Shown here: positions 11,265-22,841 of the stretch, piece after piece
How the letters are laid out: each line of letters begins with the position of its first letter
Numbering within the stretch: position 1 is the stretch's first letter
Source: Microplitis mediator
Lineage: Eukaryota; Arthropoda; Insecta; Hymenoptera; Braconidae
Direction of reading: 5' to 3'
Length of the DNA stretch: 64,000 bases
Assembly: GCF_029852145.1 (NCBI RefSeq)
Contig: NC_079971.1
Location: forward strand, 11,389,697-11,453,696
Made by a program: the position numbers and the translations under genes
The notes under the pieces: generated by a model
What the model saw: the letters and a program-made list of their open reading frames with translations, nothing else
Told to the model about the DNA's origin: nothing
Databases searched by the model: none

Positions 11265-12403
11265 ATTTATTAGAACCGGGCGATGCTTTTGTGGTAGATC
11301 GAGGATTCCGTGATGTGAAAGGATACTTGGAAGAAAAAAATTATAAAGTATTAATGCCAGCACTCAAAGGAAAACAAAATTATTTAACAACAGCTGAGTC
11401 TAACGCTTCAAGAAATGTAACAAAAATTCGTTGGGCTGTAGAAGCAGTTCATGGGATGTTAAAACAAAAATATCATTTACTCGATCAAAGAATTGACAAC
11501 AAAATGCTTCCTAGGGTTGGAAGTTTTTTTAAGATTGCCTCATTTTTGCATAATATGTATAGTAAGCGTCTTACTTCCGACTCAGAGTTTTTGGATGAAG
11601 TCATCGAAACAATGAAATCGCAAAATAATGTAGTAAATACGTTAGCTGAAGACGTTCAAAAAAATGGCTGGCAGCGAAAAAAATTGCCGTTTCAAACAAT
11701 TTCATCTGAAACTCTTGAAGACTTTCCAGAAATGACAGAAAATGATCTGCGCATTATTTTCACTGGTTCCTATCAATTGAAACAGGCTGTTTCCTATTTA
11801 GCAGAAATGCTTGATGAAACAGGTAATCTCACTATTCAATATGTGAAAGAACAGTCAAATATACTCAAAATTCAAGTTCAATCCAGACACATTAATAGAA
11901 AGGTTTATAGATGTTTTATTGAGTATAAAAAAAAATGCTATGGGTCCAAAAAGCATATTGAGGCATAGTTGTGAGTGTGCAAATGGTCTGAGAACAATTG
12001 GATGTTGCTCTCATGTTGCTGCTGTTGTTTACTATTTATCACACGGGAGATATTTAACAAAGATTTTAAGACCTGCTGAAATGCTTAGCAAATTATTTGA
12101 TAGAGACAGTATTTCACCTGCGATTGAAGAGGATAGTGATGAAGACTGATAAAATATGATTATACATTTTTTTACTCAAGTATATCTTTCATTTGTTGTT
12201 ATGTATTTATAATTTACAAACTAAAATCTATTTCCTGTTTCATATGTGTATAATGTTTATAATATTTTAGTTGATATTATATGATATGACAAAATTTAAC
12301 TGCTGATGCAGAGATTATTTTTGCAAATAACATTCAAGAACATATACAAACTAGAAAAATAATGATTCACACTTTAAACATGTAAATAAAGTAAATATTT
12401 GCT

Positions 12404-12822
12404 TAAAAAGTGGTTTTTATTTTTTTTTCTATATGGCGTACCTTTTTTAAAAATTTTAAAAGCACTTAACTCTATAGGAAATTGGATGAGGAATTCAAAA
12501 AAAATTATTTTATAATTGTACCAGAACCGTAACATCGTGAAAAGTCGAAATTAAAACTAAAAAGTAATTTTTTTCGAGGTTGTTGTCGACCGATCAAGCT
12601 CCCAATTTTTTTCCGAGGAGCTACTATCGACCCCCAAATCATATCCCGAGTATAAGTCAATCGATAAAATAGTCTTTGAGAATATTCATTTTATCTGATT
12701 TTTACATATTTGGCTTTTTCTCGAAGTCCGATTGGTTTCAAAAGCTGAAACTCTCAGGATCTTAATATCTTATTAGTACCTAAAAATCCCCGCAGTATCA
12801 AGCCGATACCTTTCGGGGGCAA
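12404..12822 (-). repeat. Right terminal inverted repeat of the ISL2EU-like element
   Basis: Reverse complement of 8641-9057; see that entry. It ends CGGGGGCAA, followed by the AT duplication and then the coding sequence of the interrupted minus-strand gene. Confidence 0.85.
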
Positions 12823-12824
12823 AT

Positions 12825-15166
12825 TCACCATGCTTATACTCCTAGGGCCTTTATTTTCATGTACATCTTTTAATCGATAGCTTAAAAGGTGTTCATCTCT
12901 TTCTACACATTTTAAAACTTTAACAATAAATGCAAATTGATCACCACCTTTTTTTCTTTTTGAAAATATTTATAATGTGACCATTAACAGGTAAGTTATT
13001 TGCAGAAAGCTTAATTACTGAATCAAAATCGTACTTAATATTTTTTATAGTAACATTCTTAATCTGAACAAACTCGCTCAAATCTGTCCTACACATAATT
13101 TTTTTTATCTCACGATCATTATCGCAATGCGATTTCTCATATTTTATTGCTATCTTACAGCTGTCACTATTCAAAAATATCTTAGCCATAGAAAGTTGAT
13201 GATTAAAACTAATAGTCTACGGCAAATTTATTCTATTATTTGATGTAAGGGCAATTTGTTTTAATAACTTATGTTTGGCTTCGAATCGCATTACCCATAA
13301 ATGTACCAAAGGACCTTTCCCTTTCCCTACCATTCTCATTATTCGGGCGTAATGGAGCATGTTGTGATGCTTTGGTTTTAAATTTTTACCAAAAAGTTGA
13401 ATAAATAATGTATGGTGTTCTATGATTAATTGCTCAATTAGATCTATGTCACTATTTATAATAGATAGTTGTAATGCAATGGAAACAATTTCTCTGAGTA
13501 TTAAATATAATTTCCAGACTCTATTTCTTCGAGGAATTAAGCCTTCAAATATTAAAGATGCATTCAAAATAATAGTTTTCATTTCGGATGCAGACATTTT
13601 TAAAAGTTTATTATTTAATTGAGTATCAGTAATAGTCGGAGGATTATTTGTATTTATTTTATACTTGAAAAATTTTATTTTGAAGTTAATAGATTTTAGC
13701 GTGCAAATTTTTGTTGAAATTAATTCGTGTAAAATAAAACCCATATCATAATTACATACCCCTTTCAGCAAATCATGCATAATATCTACACAAAAGTTCT
13801 CAGAAACATGAAAATCTAATACTGTATTCCAAACACTTTTTTCTGTTATCCCTGTCAGCTTACTGTTATTGGTTGTGACATCTTCCACGTAATTTCTTTT
13901 ATTACGCAAAATAGAATTAGCCTCAGAACACATTTCGGCTGAATGACTTTTTTTAACCTTACAAAACCGACAGAAGAAATCGGCCGATAACTTTTTGTAA
14001 ATCCAAGGATTGAATTAAGACCTAAATTATCACCAGTTATCAGAGCAAGCTTAAAGTAGACAATAATTTCTCTACCATTTATCAGAACCTTGACACCATT
14101 AGTCGCTAAATCATTTAATTCATCAATCACTTTTTTATTAACTATTTCAAACGAATAACTATTTGTATCGCTAGAATGTGCAATTTGAAATTGAAATATA
14201 TACTCTAATTTAGATCGTAGTTCCGGGGGTAAAAAATGAAAAGAAACATACATTCCGGACATTTTATAAACAGTTGCATGAGAGCCTAAAGGATTTCCGC
14301 ATTCGAAATCATCTTCATACAAGATTATGGGGAAAACAATTTGCTCTGATCCCGAAGATTTTTATTTCCAAAATTCCGTTTGGATGATATTCGATGTACG
14401 TTCTTCTAATTGTAACTCGGCTAAATAATTTAATATTGTTGTAAATAAATCAGGAATTTCCAGAAATTGTTTTTATACTAAAGATAGTTCTATGAATGAA
14501 CCGTTGTTTTCAATATGTCCAATGGTATTTGACTTGTTCTACGCGATATCCGTATGTTCCATTTCCCGGATGTATGAGATAGTTTAGCTTTGTTAATTCA
14601 TCAAAACATGTATGTTGAGTTGATATATGAGAAAAACTAGATTGAAGATTTTCGAATTGTCGCTCAATTTCATCCAGCGTAGAATTATTTACAGATTTTG
14701 AAAATAATTCCTTTAGAGACTGTATAAAATTATCTTGCAACAAATCATGGAATTTTCTTATAATGTATTCAGCTTGAGATCGGCTTAGCTTTTCTTCACC
14801 GAATAGATCGATGGCAAATTTTAAAGCTTCAGAACAAGGAAAGTTTTCATGTTTATTATTAATAATTATATCTTTAGTAACAAAATCAAGTTCATTATTT
14901 AAAATGCCATTAATATTTTGGGGCTCATAAATTTTTGGCGAAAAATTTAATTCTTCCGGTATTGAATTGTTTTGGCTTTTAATCGATTAATTTTGATGGG
15001 ACTTTCGAAAATGATTTCTCAAAGAATTAAGTGAGTTATATGTACGAATACACGAATCTTCTGAACATGAATAAGTAACAGCCCTACCAGGATGACAATT
15101 CTTAAAATGACTTGGAACGAATTCCAATCGATACGATTTGAAACAAATTGGACAGCGAGCGTGCAT
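12825..15166 (-). pseudogene. Transposon gene 1: C2H2 finger plus Tnp2/CACTA-like transposase, decayed
   Basis: Minus-strand gene starting at ATG 15166. The N terminus has paired cysteines (RCPICFKSY) and then CSEDSCIRTYNSLNSLRNHF..H, a C2H2 zinc finger. The body includes YEDDFECGNPLGSHATVYKM, a TGDNLGLNSILGF block, DFFCRFCK, then CVDIMHDLLKGVCNYDMGFI and MRFEAKHKLLKQ. That HDLL/GVC and FE-KH pattern is what I know from large insect and cnidarian DNA-transposon proteins related to Tnp2 (CACTA/KDZ-like RNase-H-fold transposases); the exact superfamily is uncertain. The gene is dead: in-frame stops near 14986, 14465 and 14355, frameshifts near 14515 and 13990, and another at an A-run near 12950. 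At 12823 it is cut by the ISL2EU-like insertion; the remaining C-terminal piece lies at 8524-8640. Confidence 0.7.
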
Positions 15167-15214
15167 GATGAATTTGTACTATACTAACATATATTCTAAG
15201 TTTTATTATGAAAC

Positions 15215-16364
15215 CTAGGCTACAATTTCAATTAATATATCTTCCGACTCTTCACTGTTACATAAATTTTTTTCCGGTTCATTTAGTAATTCATTAAATT
15301 GCTGAATTACGTTTTCCACGCTTTGGTATTATTTGTTGTTCATTTGTTTATTTTCATAAATAATTTCTCGAATTCCAATCCAAACCAGCTCCGATGAAAT
15401 TGAATACCTTGCCTTCAATGCCCAAAATGCTTTATAACAAAAGTCTACAGCATCCAAAATACTTTCAAAAGCATATTTTTTGTCATTTATAATAACGTAA
15501 ACTCTCTGCAGCTCCTGTTGGGATCTTACAGCAACAATAAAAGGTTGAAGCGTCAAGTTTAAATTTTTCATTAAATCTAGTTGTTTTTGTATTTGTTGCT
15601 CAAGATCAGTTATAACCTGTAATATAATAAAGAAAGAATATTTAAATAGCCTGTCATAAATTTGTTTTCGGATAAAACAACTAAAATCTTCATAACTTAC
15701 ATTTATCCAAGTTCTGAAAGCATTTGATTGCTCTTCTTGTGATGGTTTCTAGGACTTTTTATTCCCTGTTGCCATAATAACAGGCTTGAACAAAAACGAA
15801 AACTCTCTCCAACCTAATACATCAGGTGGCGTATTAACGTAATCAATTAGCATTGGTTGAGCACTTTCATGTTGTTTTGCTAAGTATATGATTTTAGAGT
15901 GTAGAGTAGGCCATTTATCTTTTAAAATATCACCTCGTGATAAATTTAATAATTTGTACTCAAGCTTAATCAATTTTATAACAAACGGAGGACGTAGCTG
16001 TGGAAATCTTTGATAGTATTCATCAATTGTGCCAGAATTGTCACGAATCTTAAATGTTATTTCCCATAATAATATTATTTTGTCCTCTTGATCGATTGAT
16101 GTGCTTGATAATTCTATTAAAAGTTCGTTGGGTACATCTACAATTTCAGGTTCAGCGCTCTCAATTGTCTCGACATCAAAAGCTTCCAATGCTTTTTTAT
16201 TTTTTTTCAATTTATTAGTATATTTATTATATAATTTTCCTCCTGTCACTTTTTTTTTTTCATTTTTTTGAATAATATAAGTTTTAAACCACCTACTTGA
16301 CGGCTCAGTCGGCCAAACACTGTTTATTTCATTCGTCCACAAAGCAAATTGATCTGTAATGATC
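15215..16364 (-). pseudogene. Transposon gene 2: accessory protein with one intron, decayed
   Basis: Minus strand, upstream of gene 1 and separated from it by about 50 bp. One exon runs from an acceptor at 16364 (TTTCAG before GATCATTACAG) to a GTAAGT donor at 15700. The next starts after ATTACAG at 15616 and reads VITDLEQQIQKQLDLMKNLN, then VYVIINDKKYAFESILDAVD and FCYKAFWALKARYSI. Coding similarity continues past TAA near 15331 to TAG at 15215-15217 with an acidic tail. There is another in-frame TAG near 15750. The NDKKY..SILDAVDFCYKAF pattern accompanies the same type of C2H2 transposase in other insect genomes as I remember them. I cannot assign a biochemical function. An upstream first exon would be expected beyond 16364 and is not seen. 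Confidence 0.6.
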
Positions 16365-16404
16365 CTGAAATTATATCTAAATTATTAATTGCTCTCACAA
16401 TTTA

Positions 16405-16660
16405 AAGTGGTTTCGTAACAAAATATCCGAAGACAAAATAACCGCGACAAAATATCCGCGACAAAATAATCGCACGACAAAATATCCGGGGACAAAATAA
16501 CCGCACGACAAAATATCCGCGGACAAAATAACCGCGAGCAAAACATCGTCACGACAAAATAACCACACGACATAATATCCGCGCGATAAAATTTACCGGA
16601 AAAATTAAATCATTTGACGAAGTAACCGTGACAAAATAACTGTAGCGTCAAATATCAGTT
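16405..16660. repeat. Short-period repeat, about 15-18 bp unit GACAAAATAWCCGCG
   Basis: About a dozen imperfect copies alternate between GACAAAATATCCGCG and GACAAAATAACCGCR with 0-4 spacer bases. The cluster is CpG-rich in an AT-rich setting. It sits about 50 bp outside the first recognised exon of gene 2, so it could be a subterminal transposase-binding array of that transposon. No terminal inverted repeat was found to confirm this. Confidence 0.7.
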
Positions 16661-17250
16661 GCCAAAAAAACGTCAAATCGATATATTTAAATAACTAATT
16701 AATAATTATTAATTAGTAATTATCCAGCAAGTTTTGATAAGTTTTATTATTTAAGTGTACAATAATAATTTTGATATATAACAATATTATTAATAATCTG
16801 CAAATATAATGATCTAATGACATTAATATTTTAATTCGTCTATACATTAAAATTATCGAGTATACACTTGTCAAGATTAAAGTAGATTTCAATAGTCATT
16901 TATGGTTGAATTATTAATTTTATCAAAAATTCTGAAGTTGAGGAACCTTGATATTACATGAAAAATAAACAAATATGAACGATCAAAGGCCTGTACTGAC
17001 TTCTACATTTCTAATGAATTAACTTCTAATGGTTAACATCTGAATCACTTGAATAATTAACGATTAAACAAAATTATTTGGTCATAACAACAAATTATAC
17101 AAAGTTTGAAAAAAATATAGTATTTAAATATAAAAATATATGTATCTTTTGTTGATAGTCGATATGGAAAAATATTTTTAATTTGTCATTTCTATTTGTA
17201 TTATTATATCTTAATTAAAATAAAAGAATGGAGGCAATATCATGTAAATA
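16661..17250. other. AT-rich spacer
   Basis: No gene, repeat or RNA that I can support. It ends in the TA that abuts the foldback at 17251. Confidence 0.5.
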
Positions 17251-19253
17251 CACTGGTCACAGAAATTAAGGGATAGAAAAAAAATCCGAAATTTTTAGGT
17301 GATTTTCAACATGCTGTAACTCGGTGAAAAATGGTCGTATAAAAAAAATAAAAAAGCAAATTGTAGCCTCAAGTTTCTAGTTTTTAGATCTGGACCTCAA
17401 AATTTTTTATCATGTACGGTTCCGGAGTAATCATAAGAAAACCAACGAAAAAAAAATTTTCAAAATTTTTGCTGGTCTTTCAATACCTCTATGGCCGACA
17501 ATAAATTTTTTTAAATAATCCGACTGTCTGACTTTTCTCGGAAATTTTATGCCCTTTAATTTGGTGGCCTTAAAAAGTTTCTACGACGATTTGGCGCCGA
17601 GTTATCATTGATCAAAGCAAAAAAGTCCATTTTGGCTTTGATAATCAATAACTCCGGATGTATTGGTCGTACAGAGAATGGAAGCAGGGTTTTAAAAACT
17701 GGAAAACATTCTCTATAAGGCAAAATTAGTGGCATTTGATAGAAAAATTTTTTTTGAAGCGATATTGTTTGGTAAAAAACAGGTCAAAATTCACAAATTT
17801 AAGGATATTTGGAAATCTTGCTATAACTTTGGATATTACGGATGAACAAAGGATATCTTCGACTTTTTTTCAACCTCAAAGTGTCCTGAAAAAACCCTGA
17901 AAATTTCAAATCGCTGCGATTTTTCTTTCTTAGTGCCCCGAAGCTTTAAATTTATCGATTTTGTCAAAAATCACCATAATTGGTAGTTTCTCGGTTTTTG
18001 TTCATTTTCGATTTGAAAATGTTTTTTTACCGATAATCTTCATTTCTTCGATCAAAAAGATCGATTATCGAAAAAAATTGAAAAAAAAAAATTTTGAAAA
18101 AAATTTTTTTTTTTTTCAAAATTTTTTTTTTCAAAAATTTTTTTTTCAAATTTTTTTTTTTTTGTTGTATCTGCAATGATTTATCATTGTCAAAAAAAAT
18201 TCCTAAAATTTTTTTTACCGCTGTAACTGCATCTGCTTTAAATGTCAACTTAACAAACATACGCTTTGGGTAACTCTAATACCGGCGGTAATTTTAGGAA
18301 TTTTGTTTGACAATGATAAATCATTGCAGATACAACAAAAAAAAAACATTTGAAAAAAAAAAATTTTTGAAAAAAAAAATTTTGAAAAAAAAAAAAATTT
18401 TTTTCAAAATTTTTTTTTTTCAATTTTTTTCGATAATCGATCTTTTTGATCGAAGAAATGAAGATTATCGGTAAAAAAACATTTTCAAATCGAAAAAATG
18501 AACAAAAACCGAGAAACTACCAATTATGGTGATTTTTGACAAAATCGATAAATTTAAAGCTTCGGGGCACTAAGAAAGAAAAATCGCAGCGATTTGAAAT
18601 TTTCAGGGTTTTTTCAGGACACTTTGAGGTTGAAAAAAAGTCGAAGATATCCTTTGTTCATCCGTAATATCCAAAGTTATAGCAAGATTTCCAAATATCC
18701 TTAAATTTGTGAATTTCGACCTGTTTTTTACCAAACAATATCGCTTCAAAAAAAATTTTTTTATCAAATGCCACTAATTTTGCCTTATAGAGAATGTTTT
18801 CCAGTTTTCAAAACCCTGCTTCCATTCTCTGTACGACCAATACATCCGGAGTTATTGATTATCAAAGCCAAAATGGACTTTTTTGCTTTGATCAATGATA
18901 ACTCGGCGCCAAATCGTCGTAGAGACTTTTTAAGGCCACCAAATTAAAGGGCATAAAATTTCCGAGAAAAGTCAGACAGTCGGATTATTCAAAAAAATTT
19001 ATTGTCGCCCATAGAGGTATTGAAAGACCAGCAAAAATTTTGAAAATTTTTTTTTCGTTGGTTTTCTTATGATTACTCCGGAACCATACATGATAAAAAA
19101 TTTTGAGGTCCAGATCTGAAAACTAGAAACTTGAGGCTACAATTTGCTTTTTTTAGATTTTTTATACGACCATTTTTCACCGAGTTACAGCATGTTGAAA
19201 ATCACCTAAAAATTTCGGATTTTTTTTCTATCCCTTAATTTCTGTGACCAGTG
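17251..19253. mobile_element. 2.0-kb foldback element, CACTGGTCACAG termini
   Basis: Left end CACTGGTCACAGAAATTAAG; right end is its exact reverse complement. The arms, about 0.98 kb each, match with very few mismatches up to a turn near 18240-18290 (around CGCTTTGGGTAACTC). Poly-A/poly-T tracts of 8-20 bases occur near the turn. The CACTGGTCA terminus and the TA on the left flank resemble Tc1/mariner-type non-autonomous elements; the right flank TT does not show the TA. It truncates the MULE reading frame at 19254. A diverged single arm of the same family is at 24433-25363. Confidence 0.85.
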
Positions 19254-19911
19254 TTTTGTAACATATTGTTAGAATCATAATTGGTTACAATATTTTTTAA
19301 TCGATAATCAATATCAATATATGTACGTTTACGTTTTTCATTTATTCCTAAACCGGTGTTCAGTTGAGTAATAATTACATCAGTTTTACATTGCTCATTT
19401 TTCAAAATATCCATAAATTGGCGAAACCCAGGATGAGTTATGCGGATTTTTTTGTTAAATGAATTGTGCCACTCTTCAATGGCATTGTTAGTACGCATTA
19501 ATTCATTGATTATCGCTTTATAACAATTCCACAAATTTAAAGCAAAAAAAGGTTTTAATCTCTTTTTACCACTACGAGACAAAATCCCAATCTACGTACG
19601 TTCAAAGTATTCAGTAAAGCATACATTTCAGCTTCATGATCCTTATAAAATTTGCTTTCAATAAGAAGATTATAAGCTTTACATACATCAGCGACTGGAA
19701 CACACGATAAAGCAAACAGCGTACGTACATTTAATGCAAAACGAGTATTTGTATTGTAGTTACTTTGTAATCCTACTGATTGCACCATTCGCCAAATACT
19801 CTGACCGTAATGAAATAAACATTTACTTATTTCAACATCTGGAAAAACGGTTTGAAAGGATTGTATTGCAGCACTTTCATAATCTAACATTACTCGTTCA
19901 GTTTTTAACAT
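19254..19911 (-). pseudogene. MULE transposase fragment (FLYWCH/MuDR-type)
   Basis: Two minus-strand blocks joined by a frameshift near 19570. The first, from 19911, reads ERVMLDYESAAIQSFQTVFP then EISKCLFHYGQSIWRMVQSV, which fits MULE transposase: the D of the DYE motif and the C..H of LFHYGQSIWR. The second reads FFALNLWNCYKAIINELMRT then NNAIEEWHNSFNKK, the conserved TNNAIEGWH block with its glutamate. The frame is cut at 19254 by the foldback and upstream at about 19912 by an LTR-like block. Only the catalytic core remains, so it is not functional. Confidence 0.75.
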
Positions 19912-19913
19912 AG

Positions 19914-20845
19914 TGTAATGGGTGCACTTATTATATTAATTTGTGATTGTGGTCTCAATACAATAAGTGTCCCACACATGTGCAAAACTTAAGGTGTCTT
20001 GCAAACCTGTCTAGCTGAACTCAGTATCTCCAGGTGAGGGTAAGCCCCTTACTGGACCACACAGTATTAAAATATGAAGAGAGAATTCTTATACCTAACT
20101 TGTCAGGAAGGTTGCGATAAATTAGTATTATATATCCAATTTAATTATAAAACAATGGCATTTATTGAAACGAAGCCGCTTTACAGAAAATTAATGAGAT
20201 GAACAATAACCCAAAATGAATGATGAAACTGACTCGACTACTTTTATAAACAACAACTCCTCAATTAATAAAATATTATTTAACAAATGAATAGTTAACC
20301 CGACAATAAGACAAGCGAGTTCACTTACTCCAACAATCTCCAACCTTAACCAGTCCTTCTTATTCCAACGATCCTTTTCCTCCAAGATCAAAACCATAAC
20401 CAGTCCTTCCTTCCAAGTCCACCAAACCATTCCAATCCTTTCTAATCCACCAGGTCCAATCCACAATAAATATTTTATGAATAACCGTTTAAATAAACTT
20501 AATAAACTTAATTAGGAATAAGCTTCCACGAGCCGTGGGCTTATATGCTCTTGGCCCATTTTGAATGATGACTAGCAGCACGTGTAGTAGTAGTAGTAGT
20601 AGTAGAAACTTGTGGAAACCAAGATGTTAGTGGTAGTTGATAGAAAGGCACGTCCGTCCACGGCGGTTGCTGCGAGCCAAGAGACCGATCGCTCGTCGTC
20701 TCTGGCCCTCGTACCTCTCCACTCAGGTTGGCCAACCCCTAAAACCAAAAGTCGAGACTCGACCGTAGCGACTCCGGCGCTTCAGTGACTGTGTTTTCTC
20801 CAGTTGTTGACAGTTGTTGAAGAAGGAGGGCGGATCTTTTGGCCA
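19914..20845 (-). mobile_element. Putative LTR or LTR-like block, minus strand
   Basis: The block begins TGTAATGGGTGC exactly where the MULE frame stops and ends near GGTTGGGCA, giving TG...CA ends. On the minus strand there is an AGCATATAAGCCC TATA-like box (near 20535-20550) and a TTTCAATAAATGCC polyadenylation-like signal (near 20160). It is G+C-richer than its surroundings in 20540-20850. I find no clear target duplication and no continuation of MULE coding on the far side, so the borders are uncertain. A (GTA)n run of about 21 bp lies near 20587. Confidence 0.4.
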
Positions 20846-20849
20846 GGGT

Positions 20850-21230
20850 TGGGCAAAAAAAAAATTTCATTATTTATTATTTAATTAAAAAAAAATTTAA
20901 TAATTAATGATGAAATTATTACTAATTTTTCAATAAATTGATAATAATTCCACACAAAAAAAATTAATGAATTTAATTAAAATTTATGCATAGATATATT
21001 ATTAATTGAAAAAAAAATTTATAACTTATTGAAGATCGATTACTAATTACGAAAAAAAACTCTCTTTCAAATTATGATTCTACGAACTCATTCAAAGCTT
21101 AGAAATTAGAAAAAAAAAGTTTCGAATTTCTAACAAAAATTAGAAAAATGTACTGGCTAATTGTTTAATACCCAAACAATTAACAATATATGTGAAGCAT
21201 TATTAATTTTTTTTTTAATTAGAAAAATTT
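20850..21230. other. Low-complexity TAATTA-rich DNA
   Basis: Almost entirely combinations of ATTAATT, AAAAATTAG and poly-A. No gene. It leads into the 42-bp repeat that follows. Confidence 0.5.
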
Positions 21231-21480
21231 GTTTGCTAATTAATAATTTTTCTCAAAAAATTAGAATTTATTTTCAGCTAATTACTAATTTTTCTTAAAA
21301 AATTAAAATTTATTTTCAGCTAATTACTAATTTTTCTTAAAAAATTAGAATTTATTTTCAGCTAATTACTAATTTTTTTTAAAAAATTAGAATTTATTTT
21401 CGGCTAATTATTAAGTTTTCAGAAAAATAAGAAGTTTTTTTTTCGGCTAACTATTAAGTTTTCCTGAAAAATAAGACATT
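21230..21480. repeat. 42-bp tandem repeat, about five copies
   Basis: Unit centred on TTATTTTCAGCTAATTACTA. The CAGCTA word recurs at 21275, 21317 and 21359 and, as CGGCTA, at about 21401 and 21444, a regular 42-bp period. The last copies are more diverged. Confidence 0.85.
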
Positions 21481-21754
21481 GCTTTGCATTGAAAAAGTAA
21501 TAACCTTTCTCAAATGATTAGAAGTTCATTCCCCGTACTATTAATCGTCCACTTGAAATAAAGTGTGTCCTTCTTTCATTACAAGACAAAATTTCCATAT
21601 CGCGTTGGTATTTCCTATTCTGTTCAATATGTACACAAAATACTTTGCAATTATTCTGTGAAATAAGTGGAGAATATAAGATTTTAAGCCAAAATTGTTG
21701 ATTTCAAATTACTATAAAAGTATTTGATGATCAGAAGAAAAATAAACATTTGTT

Positions 21755-22290
21755 TAAAGTAACTAAATTATAATAATTAAAGAATATAATATTATAGATT
21801 AGGATTGATGAAGGCAAGTCAGTTTGAAAGTATTTTAATATCTGATAATAAATAACCATTTTTTTTTAGTTACTAAAATCCTTAGACAAAATAACAGATT
21901 TGAGTTGCAACTTTTCCAGTACAATTGATAGAAATATTATATATTTGGCAAATAATTATTTAAATAATTAAAGAATATGATATTCTAGATTAGCATTGAT
22001 GAAGACAAGTCAGTTTGAAAGTATTTTAATATCTGATAATAAATTAACAATTTTTTTTAGTTACTAAAATCCTTAGACAAAATAACAGATTTGAGTTGCA
22101 ACTTTTCCAGTACAATTGATAGAAATATTATATATTTGGCAAATAATTAATGAAATAATTAAAGAATATAATATTCTAGATTAGGATTGATGAAGATAAG
22201 TCAGTTTGAAAGTATTTTCATATCTGATAATAAATAAACAATTTTTTTTTAGTTACTAAAATAACAGATTTGAGTTGCAACTTTCTCATT
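21755..22290. repeat. 190-bp tandem repeat, about 2.8 copies
   Basis: AAAGAATATAATATT..AGATTAGGATTGATGAAG recurs at about 21779, 21970 and 22160, followed each time by AAGTCAGTTTGAAAGTATTT and, in the first two copies, by CCTTAGACAAAATAACAGAT. Adjacent copies look over 90 percent identical. No reading frame spans a unit. Confidence 0.85.
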
Positions 22291-22299
22291 CCGGGAACA

Positions 22300-22680
22300 A
22301 ATACTTTTATAAAATTATATTAAATTTTATGCTATTTTATCAAATCTTATTAAATTTTATATAATTTTATAAGACTTTATAAGAATATTTCATATAATTT
22401 TATAAAGTAAGACCTGAATAAGAGAAGTCATGATTGAACGAAATTTTATATCATTTTATATATCTTTACAAAATTTGATCCTATGAATGCATCTAATGTG
22501 AGGAAATATGTTGTAAAATTTTATAAAATATCATAAAAAATGTTAAATATTTAATTTTATAATATATTTTGATCTGATCAGACACGACTGATATAAACTC
22601 GTACATAGTTATGTATAAGTCTATACAAGATCAGACCTGATCACGCTTGATTGATACGAAACGTATATATGTTTAATTAC
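22300..22680. repeat. ATTTTATA word-shuffle block
   Basis: Repeated ATTTTATA, TTATAAAAT and TATATAATTTTATA words (22310-22570), then GATCAGACATGA-like words (22570-22650). The style is the same as in the other word-shuffle elements here. Borders and terminal repeats are not clear. Confidence 0.4.
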
Positions 22681-22841
22681 GAATATATCTTAGAGTGGTC
22701 CATTTGGAACGAATATTTATTTTTTTCGCTTCCACTTTGAAATATAGTTGAAGACATTGAAAAAAAATTCTCTGAAAGTTTCTGCTCTTAATTTTAATTT
22801 TGAATACTTTACATTTGATTTTGAAGTTTTTCCATTCAAAA

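Larger units (their letters stand above)
9143..12149 (+). pseudogene. ISL2EU-type DDE transposase with C-terminal SWIM finger, broken
   Basis: The catalytic half of a DDE_Tnp_4-like transposase lies in two blocks. Block one (about 9143-9357) reads ICTTDGYIVDMLGPYYANQN. Block two (11265-11968) reads EPGDAFVVDRGFRDVKGYLE and then RWAVEAVHGMLKQKYHLL. The aspartate in VVDRGFRD and the glutamate in RWAVEAVHG fit the second D and the E of the triad; the first D is probably in a VIDSVVL segment near 9147. An A-run indel near 11930 shifts the frame. The tail (to 12149) then holds CEC-x9-CCSH, the CxC...CxH pattern of a SWIM zinc finger, followed by an acidic end (EEDSDED). A 1.9-kb element separates the two blocks. 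Removing it and one AT copy would keep the frame. No N-terminal domain is present, so it is dead. Confidence 0.8.
8641..12822 (+). mobile_element. ISL2EU-like DNA transposon with about 418-bp TIRs, 2-bp AT target duplication
   Basis: The ends are TTGCCCCCGAAAGGTATCGG and its reverse complement. They are flanked by AT on each side (8639-8640 and 12823-12824), matching the 2-bp AT duplication known for the ISL2EU superfamily. Between very long inverted repeats it carries the C-terminal half of a DDE transposase. The N-terminal half is missing, so the copy is internally deleted as well as frameshifted, and it is interrupted by a nested element. It lies inside the 3' part of a minus-strand transposase gene. 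Confidence 0.8.

Noticed and set aside
16405..16660. CRISPR-like array
   Set aside because: Units are imperfect, spacers are 0-4 bp, and the setting is eukaryotic.
17961..18260. Lys/Phe-rich frames on both strands
   Set aside because: Poly-A/poly-T tracts near the turn of the 2-kb foldback.
20191..20735. Minus-strand frames of 91 and 64 codons
   Set aside because: They lie inside the LTR-like block, have Trp/Gly-rich composition from GGA/TGG repeats and no recognisable motif.
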